Assembly (NCBI GenBank): GCA_016742295.1
Contig: JACVCA010000023.1
Span: forward strand, 1 to 11,864
Length of the DNA stretch: 11,864 bases
Source of the DNA: Alphaproteobacteria bacterium
GTDB taxonomy: Bacteria > Pseudomonadota > Alphaproteobacteria > JAGOMX01
Direction: 5' to 3'
Positions 6,344 to 11,864 of this stretch are shown here, piece after piece. The translations under genes and the position numbers were made by a program. Numbering within the stretch: the first letter of the stretch is position 1; each line of letters starts with the position of its first letter. The notes under the pieces were generated by a model. The model was not told where the DNA came from, ran no database searches, and saw only the letters and a program-made list of their open reading frames with translations.

Positions 6344-8572
6344 ATGAAAAAGTTCTTGCTTTTAGGGATCATTTGTTTTGTAGGGATAAGCCCATTATAT
6401 GCTTTTACAAAGGAAGCAAGTCTGACTCTAGAAGAGGATCTGCCCACGCTTTTGCGTGCTGATACGATTACAGTTGACCATGATTTAGGCCTCATTAAAG
6501 CGCGGGGTAATGTTGAGATTTATCGCGGTGAACGCAAGCTTAAAGCAGATCTTATTACTTATAGTCAGCAAACAAATGTTGTGACAGCTTCAGGTAATGT
6601 TGTTCTCTTTGAAATAAGTGGGGAAGAAGTTTTTTCCAATTATGCGGAATTAAGTGGAGATTTAAAAGAAGGGATTATTAAAGAAATCCGCATTGTTATG
6701 GCTGATGATGCAAGATTTGCTGCAGCAACTGCAAAGCGATTTGAAGGAAATAAAACCCAAGTTGAGCGTGCAGTCTTTTCTCCTTGTAAAATATGTAAAG
6801 CGCAGCCTGATAAAGCTCCTCTCTGGCAGCTCAAAGCCCAGACAGCTCTTTGGGATACAGACTCTCATGATATTATTTATACTGATGCGGTTATGGAAAT
6901 GTTTGGGATTCCTGTTTTCTACACCCCTTATTTCCGTCATCCGGACCCAACAGTCAAACGTCGTAGTGGGTTATTGTCACCAAGCTTAGGAAGTTCGCCT
7001 ACTTTAGGATCTTTTGTAAATATTCCTTATTATTTTGTATTATCTTCAGATAAAGATCTCACTTTAAGCCCGCTATTTACAACTGAAGGTGGAGAATTTA
7101 TGGGAGGTGAGTACCGTCAACGCCTTAAAAATGGCACTTTTGCATTTGTAGGAAGTGTAGGCCAAGCAAAAAAAATTGTTCAACCAAAAAAGCAAGAGCG
7201 TAAGACGAAAACACGCTGGCATATTGATGAGACATTACATTTAAATTTTAATAAAAATTGGCGAGGAGGAGTTGATGTTGTTCGTGCGAGTGATCAAACT
7301 TATCTGAGGCAATATCCTTTTTATGGTCATACCTCCAAGAGTATCCTTAAAAGTACAGCATTTGCTGAAGGATTTTATAATCGGAGCTATGCTTCAATTG
7401 AAGGTCTTTCTTTCCAAGGTCTGCGCGAAGCTGATATCCAGAAGACGACCCCTCTTATTTTACCTATGGTTAATATTAATTACCTCAGCCATCCTGGAGT
7501 TTATGGGTCGCGATGGACTTTTGATGGCAACTTTCTCTCTCTGACAAGACAAAAAGGTACAGATACTCGACGGTTCTCATCTAAGGGAAGTTTTCAAGTG
7601 CCTTATGTATCTCCTTTTGGGGACGTCTATGTGGTTGACTTAAGCTTGCGAGGTGACGTGTATCACACAAATCATTTTGTGCCTTTGTTAAATAATAAAG
7701 AGATTAATGAAACCCGAGGCCGCGTCTTCCCTCAAGTAATGCTTGATTGGCACTATCCTTTCTTTAAATCCTTTGATACTTATAACATTGTTATTGCGCC
7801 AGCAGCGAATTTAATAGGGGCCCCTAAAGTTAAAAAACAAGAAAGGTTTCCTAATGAAGATAGCATTATATTAGAACCAAATGATTTAAGCCTCTTGCAG
7901 GCTAGCCGATTTCCAGGTTTAGATATTATTGATGACGGTAGCCGTATAGATTATGGTCTAAAGGCAGCAACTACAATGTATAATTTTGGAAGGGGTAATA
8001 TCTTTGTAGGACAAACCCATGCTTTTCAAAAACCATCAATGATACTACATGGAACAGGTTTTGGCTGCAAGAGTTCTGATTATATTGGTAGAGTGGAATT
8101 AGATATAGGATCTTACATTAATTTTCACTATCGTTTTCGTATTGACACAGAGAACCTTGTAGCTCGGCGCAATGAATTGGATTTAAGAGTAGGGCAACCA
8201 ATCTTACAGTTGGGAGTAGATTATATTAAGTTACCCCGCTACTTGGGTGAAACAGACAGCGTAGGAGGAGAGCAGATTGCTTTAAGTGTCAGTTCGCAAT
8301 TCGTGGAAGATTGGACAGGGATTATTTCAACCACGCGTGAATTAAGTAAGAAAACAGGATCATTAGCACATAGTGCAGGCTTAAAATATACCGATGAGTG
8401 TTTCGAGTTTGAAACTCTCATAACTAAAAGTTTTTATCGTGATCGCGATTTGAAGCCTGGAATGGGATTTCTTTTCCGTTTAATGTTTAAAACTTTGGGT
8501 GAATTCAGTCACTCATCCACGATTGGAGCGCGTGAACGCTCAAATCCAAATGCTACTCTTGAAAAACCTTAG
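6344..8572 (+). CDS. lptD: LPS-assembly outer-membrane protein LptD
   Basis: LptD (OstA/Imp) is the outer-membrane beta-barrel that, with lipoprotein LptE, receives LPS from the periplasmic bridge and inserts it into the outer leaflet. The 742-residue product has a clean signal peptide (MKKFLLLGIICFVGISPLYA, cleavage near residue 20). An LptA-like beta-jellyroll follows at about 35-130, with the repeated pattern around IKARGNVEIY and VTASGNVVLFE. The remainder is a long barrel domain opened by FGIPVFYTPYFRHPDP (187-202) and rich in alternating aromatic strands. Apart from the signal peptide there are four cysteines: C148 and C151 in a CKIC motif, plus C575 and C686. These could form disulfides between the N-terminal domain and the barrel, as E. 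coli LptD requires, but at different positions. The ATG lies 14 bases after the lptG stop. Length is normal for alphaproteobacterial LptD. Confidence 0.95.
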   Translation: MKKFLLLGIICFVGISPLYAFTKEASLTLEEDLPTLLRADTITVDHDLGLIKARGNVEIYRGERKLKADLITYSQQTNVVTASGNVVLFEISGEEVFSNYAELSGDLKEGIIKEIRIVMADDARFAAATAKRFEGNKTQVERAVFSPCKICKAQPDKAPLWQLKAQTALWDTDSHDIIYTDAVMEMFGIPVFYTPYFRHPDPTVKRRSGLLSPSLGSSPTLGSFVNIPYYFVLSSDKDLTLSPLFTTEGGEFMGGEYRQRLKNGTFAFVGSVGQAKKIVQPKKQERKTKTRWHIDETLHLNFNKNWRGGVDVVRASDQTYLRQYPFYGHTSKSILKSTAFAEGFYNRSYASIEGLSFQGLREADIQKTTPLILPMVNINYLSHPGVYGSRWTFDGNFLSLTRQKGTDTRRFSSKGSFQVPYVSPFGDVYVVDLSLRGDVYHTNHFVPLLNNKEINETRGRVFPQVMLDWHYPFFKSFDTYNIVIAPAANLIGAPKVKKQERFPNEDSIILEPNDLSLLQASRFPGLDIIDDGSRIDYGLKAATTMYNFGRGNIFVGQTHAFQKPSMILHGTGFGCKSSDYIGRVELDIGSYINFHYRFRIDTENLVARRNELDLRVGQPILQLGVDYIKLPRYLGETDSVGGEQIALSVSSQFVEDWTGIISTTRELSKKTGSLAHSAGLKYTDECFEFETLITKSFYRDRDLKPGMGFLFRLMFKTLGEFSHSSTIGARERSNPNATLEKP

Positions 8573-8575
8573 GGA

Positions 8576-8601
8576 TTTAATTGAGATGGGTATCAATTGA
8601 A
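8576..8601 (+). terminator. stem-loop just after lptD, likely 3' end of the lpt operon
   Basis: Three bases past the lptD stop, TTTAATTGA (8576-8584) pairs with TCAATTGAA (8593-8601) as a nine-pair stem with one G-U wobble and an eight-base loop. It is followed by GGATTTTGAGG, so the T-run is short. It may terminate transcription or protect the 3' end of the lptFGD mRNA. The rest of the gap up to 8771 contains no supported gene. Confidence 0.4.
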
Positions 8602-8722
8602 GGATTTTGAGGCAAGAAGGATGGGTCTCAAAAACTGATTTGCAAAATACTAAGAAGCATTTGAGAAACAGAAGAGCAGAAAGCTATCCTTTAAGCTTAA
8701 AAGACGAAAAGTGACAACTTAT

Positions 8723-8754
8723 CCTAATATAACCTAATCCTAATTTAACCTAAA
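8723..8754. repeat. two imperfect 16-bp tandem repeats
   Basis: CCTAATATAACCTAAT (8723-8738) is followed directly by CCTAATTTAACCTAAA (8739-8754), with two differences. CCTAA therefore occurs four times at alternating spacings of 10, 6 and 10 bases. The repeat lies in the convergent gap between lptD and the hsp20 gene. It looks like a small slippage duplication; a binding site is possible but unsupported. Confidence 0.6.
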
Positions 8755-8771
8755 TTTTCCAGCTTTGGCGC

Positions 8772-9239
8772 TTAGTCAGTTTTATTTTCAATAAGTTTTT
8801 TTGAGGTTATTTTACTTTGAATATGAATTTTTCGAGGCTTCATAGCTTCAGGAATTTCACGAATTAAAAGTATACTCAATAACCCATTATCTAGAGAGGC
8901 TTCGCCAATTTTAATAAAGTCAGCCAATTGGAAGTGTCTTTCGAAGGCTCGCCCTGCAATACCACGATAAAGATATTTTACAGCGCTTTGATCTTGGCGG
9001 ATCTTTCCGCTGATAATAAGGGTATTATCCTGCATTGTAATGTGGAGGTCATCTTCACTAAATCCTGCCACAGCCATTGTAATGCGGTATATATTCTCAT
9101 CCATTTTCTCAATGTTGTAAGGTGGATAAGATTCAGAAGCAGTCTCAGAACGCATAGCAGAGTCCATCATCCGTAGTAAACGATCAAATCCAACGCTTGT
9201 ACGAATGAGAGTAGTTAAATCAACTGGATTCACTTTCAT
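8772..9239 (-). CDS. class A small heat-shock protein (Hsp20/IbpA family)
   Basis: A small heat-shock protein that binds unfolding proteins in the cytoplasm without ATP and holds them for refolding by DnaK/ClpB. The 155 residues contain a short N-terminal arm with SVGFDRLLRMMDS, typical of IbpA/HspA class A proteins, and an alpha-crystallin domain starting at YPPYNIE. Signature stretches are YLYRGIAGRAFERHF and LDNGLLSILLIREIPE. The C-terminal tail has an I-x-I motif (IHI) used in oligomer contacts. Two ATGs are possible, 9248 and 9239. I prefer 9239: the protein then begins MKVNPVDL like its relatives, and GGAGA sits just upstream within a thermometer-like hairpin. The spacing of GGAG to that ATG (three bases) is short, so 9248 cannot be excluded. 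The gene is 139 bp downstream of the peptidase gene with its own promoter. The family is certain; paralogue naming (ibpA, hspA) is not. Confidence 0.92.
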   Translation of the reverse strand: MKVNPVDLTTLIRTSVGFDRLLRMMDSAMRSETASESYPPYNIEKMDENIYRITMAVAGFSEDDLHITMQDNTLIISGKIRQDQSAVKYLYRGIAGRAFERHFQLADFIKIGEASLDNGLLSILLIREIPEAMKPRKIHIQSKITSKKLIENKTD

Positions 9240-9258
9240 ATTCTCCATTGAGCAATAT
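9238..9258 (-). promoter_or_regulatory. ROSE-like RNA thermometer hairpin masking the hsp20 ribosome-binding site
   Basis: In the minus-strand leader, ATATT-G-CTC (9250-9258) pairs with GAG-AATAT (9238-9245) across a four-base loop. That gives eight Watson-Crick pairs with one unpaired G. The 5' arm contains TTGCT, the UUGCU hallmark of ROSE thermometers, in which a G opposite the Shine-Dalgarno is bulged. The 3' arm contains most of GGAGA and the first two bases of the ATG at 9239. ROSE elements are established on alphaproteobacterial small heat-shock genes. Opening of this hairpin on warming would free the start site. A second possible stem upstream, CCTTT / AGAGG (9279-9283 with 9266-9270), would complete a two-hairpin leader. 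Confidence 0.6.
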
Positions 9259-9297
9259 GTTTAAACCTCTAGATCCACAAAGGCATCTAACGAACTT

Positions 9298-9327
9298 AAT
9301 ATATATTATTTTAGCAAGAATTTCAAG
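9298..9327 (-). promoter_or_regulatory. promoter of the hsp20 gene, sigma70-like with a heat-shock -35 overlap
   Basis: On the minus strand TTGAAA (9321-9326) and TATATT (9298-9303) are exactly 17 bases apart, each matching the sigma70 consensus at five of six positions. The -35 with its preceding C reads CTTGAAA, the RpoH (sigma32) -35 consensus, but no CCCCAT-like -10 is present. Transcription should start near 9291, giving a leader of about 50 bases that contains the thermometer-like hairpin. Confidence 0.55.
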
Positions 9328-9378
9328 AGTCAGTAAGTTTGAACTTTAAAATCATCAAAGCTTTATTCTTTCATATGA

Positions 9379-11181
9379 TTAAATTACTTGAATCTCTTGA
9401 GTTTGTTCAATAATCCACGCGGCAGTTTCTTGACAAACAAGAGGGGTTAGTACTTTTCGAACGTAGCTATGATATTGATTTAGCCATTTTATCTCCGTAC
9501 TATCAAGAAGTGTAATATCCACGAGGTTAAGACAGATTGGTACGACTGTTAAGGTATCAAAGCCAAGCATTGGATGTTCTGCAGTTGGAATATCATTTTT
9601 TTCAATGACGACTACAAGATTTTCAATACGGATACCATAAGCTCCAGGTTTATAATAACCAGGCTCATTTGAGAGAATCATCCCGGGTTGTAATCCTACT
9701 GAATTTCCCCGTTTATTAATGCTTTGAGGACCCTCATGAACATTTAGGTAGCTTCCAACTCCGTGTCCAGTCCCATGTTCATAATCAACGCCAATCTGCC
9801 AGAGAGAGTGGCGTGCTAGAATATCAATTTGTGATCCGCTAGTGCCTTTTGGAAAGCATACTTGTGCAATTGCAATGTGCCCTTTAAGGACGCGTGTAAA
9901 CCGATCCTTTTGTTCGGGGTTAGGGGTTTGAAAAGCAATAGTGCGCGTAACATCTGTGGTTCCATCCAGATATTGTCCCCCTGAATCAAGAAGATAAAGA
10001 GAAGAGGGATCGATAATTCTATTGCTTTCTGGACATACGCGATAATGGACAACTGCACCATTTGATCCTGAGGCTGAAATAGTTTCAAAGCTTACATCTT
10101 TAAATAAGCTTTGTTGACTTCGCATCTGATAAAGCATCTTCACAGCATCAATCTCGGTGACTGTTTGCCTTGGAACCATGCTATAAAGCCAAGATAAAAA
10201 ATTGCATAAAGCAGCGCCATCACGGATATGGGCTGCTTTCATACCTGCAATTTCAATAGCATTTTTACAAGCTTTTGGGAGGATGCAAGGATCATTACCT
10301 AGAACAACCTGTCCTCTCTCAGCGGTAATAATTTGGCTGATTTTATAGGGGGCTGTCTTAGGATCTATTAAGATCCTATAGTTTTGACGTGCATTTTGGC
10401 GAAGCACACTCTCAAACTCTTTAAGAGGGTGAATTCTTACTTTATTACCTAGATGAGAACGGCTTGTGGGTGTAATTTCATCAGAGTTGATAAAAAAGTC
10501 AATTGTTGCATCTTTATGAACTAAGGCAAAGGATATAGCCACAGGAGTGCAGGGCAAGTCATTGGCTCTGATATTCAGTAACCAAGCAATCGAATCAAGC
10601 ATTGTAAGAACAACAACATCGATTCTTTCTTGATTAAGCTGATGTACCAATCCCATGATCTTATCTGCTGTGATTTTACCAGCATATTTAAATTCATGAA
10701 TTGATAGCAACGTTTTTGGATATTCCGGCTGATCTTTCCAAATTTTATTAATAAAATTATCTTCACAAGCAACAAGTTGAGCGCCAACGCTGACGCATAC
10801 ACTTTGGTACTGCTCTATTTCATTTTCAGTATGTAACCAAGGATCATAGGCAACGCGATCTCCTTTTTTCAGCTCTTCACGTAACCAGCTTGAAGGTAAA
10901 ATTTCAGCAAGGGGTTGGATATCGATTAGGGTGGCATCAACCTGATTTTGTGCTTGCAGTGTATAGCGGCCATCAACAAAAAGGGCAGCCTTATTGGTCG
11001 TAACAATTGCTAAACCAGCAGAACCATTAAAACCTGTAAGCCATTTCAAACGTTCTGCATAGGCGGGGATATATTCGCCCTGATGTTCATCGCTATGGGG
11101 AATGATAAAACCATTGACATGAGATTGCTGCATTTCGGTCCGAAGATTTTTCAAACGCTCAAATGAAATTGAAGGAGGCAT
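9379..11181 (-). CDS. pepP: Xaa-Pro aminopeptidase, M24B family, three-domain type
   Basis: A cytoplasmic metallopeptidase that removes the N-terminal residue from peptides whose second residue is proline. At 600 residues it is the long form resembling eukaryotic APP1 rather than the ~440-residue E. coli PepP: two creatinase-like N-terminal domains (about 1-310), the pita-bread catalytic domain (about 311-535) and a C-terminal extension. All five metal ligands of the dinuclear site can be placed: D399 in LLDSGGQY, D410 in TTDVTRT, H473 in GTGHGVG, E506 in SNEPGYY and E520 in IRIEN, with spacing as in APP1. The start ATG has AAAGGT about nine bases upstream and begins MPPSISFERL. The gene has no obvious operon partner; the hsp20 gene lies 139 bp downstream on the same strand with its own promoter. 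In a host-dependent cell it would help recycle proline-containing peptides. The symbol follows common usage for bacterial enzymes. Confidence 0.93.
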   Translation of the reverse strand: MPPSISFERLKNLRTEMQQSHVNGFIIPHSDEHQGEYIPAYAERLKWLTGFNGSAGLAIVTTNKAALFVDGRYTLQAQNQVDATLIDIQPLAEILPSSWLREELKKGDRVAYDPWLHTENEIEQYQSVCVSVGAQLVACEDNFINKIWKDQPEYPKTLLSIHEFKYAGKITADKIMGLVHQLNQERIDVVVLTMLDSIAWLLNIRANDLPCTPVAISFALVHKDATIDFFINSDEITPTSRSHLGNKVRIHPLKEFESVLRQNARQNYRILIDPKTAPYKISQIITAERGQVVLGNDPCILPKACKNAIEIAGMKAAHIRDGAALCNFLSWLYSMVPRQTVTEIDAVKMLYQMRSQQSLFKDVSFETISASGSNGAVVHYRVCPESNRIIDPSSLYLLDSGGQYLDGTTDVTRTIAFQTPNPEQKDRFTRVLKGHIAIAQVCFPKGTSGSQIDILARHSLWQIGVDYEHGTGHGVGSYLNVHEGPQSINKRGNSVGLQPGMILSNEPGYYKPGAYGIRIENLVVVIEKNDIPTAEHPMLGFDTLTVVPICLNLVDITLLDSTEIKWLNQYHSYVRKVLTPLVCQETAAWIIEQTQEIQVI

Positions 11182-11607
11182 AATTTTCTACCTTTGATTT
11201 TTTTATTAGAGATTCAAAATATCCAGGCCTAATAACTTGACTTAAGAAAGGAAATAAAACGGTTCTAAAAAGCATATTAGATAAATGATTCTAAGTGGAT
11301 TTTTAAGGAAGATCAATTTATGTTTTTAACCTTTTACTCATAAAGTAGAGCGATATTAAATCTTGGAAACAGAAGAATTAATAAATGAAATTCTAAATTT
11401 AATTAACAATAAAAAATTGTAGATATTTTTATCACCTCTATACAGCTCAATCCATAATTTATCTATCTAGCTATAAATTTTTATTTATTAAATTTAATTT
11501 TGAAAAATTTCAAAAATATTTACCGATTATTAATCTAAATAAGCTTTAATTAAAGTAGGGAAGAATTTTAAAACTACATACTTTGAATTAATAAAAAGGG
11601 GGCCATC
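11182..11607. other. 426-bp AT-rich intergenic region between divergent pepP and tssB
   Basis: No ORF of useful length, tRNA or known RNA fold is visible. The region is visibly richer in A and T than the genes on either side. It must contain the pepP promoter and probably that of the T6SS operon, but I could not pick a convincing -35/-10 pair for either, nor a sigma54 GG-N10-GC site. Palindromic elements are TTTTGAAA-AA-TTTCAAAA (11498-11515), CTTTAATTAAAG (11544-11555) and ACAAT-5-ATTGT (11406-11420). The first two are 53-110 bp ahead of tssB and are possible operator sites. Confidence 0.5.
11598..11602 (+). promoter_or_regulatory. ribosome-binding site of tssB
   Basis: GGGGG, preceded by AAAAA, lies five bases before the ATG at 11608. 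It fixes that ATG as the start; an in-frame TGA at 11584-11586 closes the frame upstream. Confidence 0.7.
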
Positions 11608-11864
11608 ATGTTAGAGAGCACACAACATAAACTGGGAAGAATACGTCCACCACGAGTACAAATCACATATGATGTTGAAATTGGTACTGCGATAGAACAA
11701 AAAGAGCTACCATTTTTAATGGGGATCTTAGCTGATTTATCCGGAAAATCAAAAATAACTAAAACTCGACTTAAGGAACGCAAATTCATTGAAATTGACC
11801 GTGATAACATTGATGAAATCATGTCAGCCATTCAGCCTCGGGTTGCAATTTCTGTTAATAATAC
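11608..11864 (+). CDS. tssB: type VI secretion sheath small subunit TssB/VipA, 5' part
   Basis: TssB pairs with TssC to form the contractile sheath of the type VI secretion system, which polymerises in the cytoplasm around the Hcp tube and drives it outward. The visible 85 codons match the family N-terminus closely: PPRVQITYDVE (residues 14-24), ELPFLMGILADLSGK (33-47), LKERKFIEIDRDNIDEIM (55-72) and PRVAISVNNT at the edge. These are the hallmarks of proteobacterial (T6SS-i type) TssB proteins of ~160-170 residues, so roughly half the gene is present and it is cut by the window end, not broken. The gene stands first after a 426-bp non-coding region, so it probably opens an operon in which tssC would follow. 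An antisense ORF over the same bases is a shadow. Confidence 0.9.
   Translation, partial: MLESTQHKLGRIRPPRVQITYDVEIGTAIEQKELPFLMGILADLSGKSKITKTRLKERKFIEIDRDNIDEIMSAIQPRVAISVNN

Noticed and set aside
6640..7544. Several 60-100 codon ORFs on both strands inside lptD
   Set aside because: Frame shadows of a continuous 742-codon gene with a signal peptide and barrel motifs.
8723..8754. TTAGG-like repeats read as telomeric DNA on the minus strand
   Set aside because: Only four irregularly spaced units within bacterial genes; the resemblance to an insect-type telomere is coincidental.
9238..9258. A FourU-type thermometer
   Set aside because: There is no run of four Us opposite the GGAGA; the UUGCU with an unpaired G fits ROSE better.
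11319..11342. A seven-codon ATG-to-TAA reading frame between pepP and tssB
   Set aside because: Too short, no ribosome-binding site and AT-rich context; chance is sufficient.
11182..11607. A sigma54 promoter for the T6SS operon
   Set aside because: No GG-N10-GC pair with the expected flanking bases was found.
11574..11831. An 85-codon minus-strand ORF at the right edge
   Set aside because: It is antisense to tssB, which has family motifs and a Shine-Dalgarno; the minus frame has neither.

Overview
The window is an AT-rich stretch of bacterial chromosome from a Gram-negative cell with an LPS outer membrane. RsmA, SurA, LptD, the class A small heat-shock protein and the long Xaa-Pro aminopeptidase all read as alphaproteobacterial. 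AT-richness, a missing pdxA and the start of a type VI secretion (T6SS) locus would fit a host-associated member such as a Holosporales-like protist or amoeba symbiont. That placement is inference; the sequence alone does not fix the taxon. Coding density is high. I see no tRNA, rRNA, CRISPR array or insertion sequence.

Layout, left to right. (1) A minus-strand RhlE-type DEAD-box RNA helicase (53-1525) with a TTG start. (2) A minus-strand pair, surA then rsmA (3970 down to 1819), separated by only 13 bp. (3) Diverging from surA, a tight plus-strand operon lptF-lptG-lptD (4101-8572). (4) Converging on lptD, a minus-strand small heat-shock gene (8772-9239) with its own promoter and a 5' leader that can fold like a ROSE RNA thermometer. 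(5) A minus-strand three-domain Xaa-Pro aminopeptidase (9379-11181). (6) A 426-bp, very AT-rich gap, then the first 85 codons of tssB, the small T6SS sheath subunit, running off the right edge.

The centre forms a functional unit for outer-membrane biogenesis. LptF and LptG are the permease subunits of the ABC transporter that extracts LPS from the inner membrane. LptD is the outer-membrane pore that inserts it. SurA is the periplasmic chaperone needed for folding of barrels such as LptD. RsmA (16S rRNA dimethylation) is a customary genomic companion of surA. In many alphaproteobacteria these genes lie co-directionally as lptF-lptG-lptD-surA-pdxA-rsmA. Here lptFGD is flipped relative to surA-rsmA, which one block inversion explains, and pdxA is gone.

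The observations most worth following are the compact thermometer-like leader of the hsp20 gene, the rearranged lpt/surA block without pdxA, and the T6SS locus that begins at the right edge. I did not find a wholly unknown gene system inside these bases.
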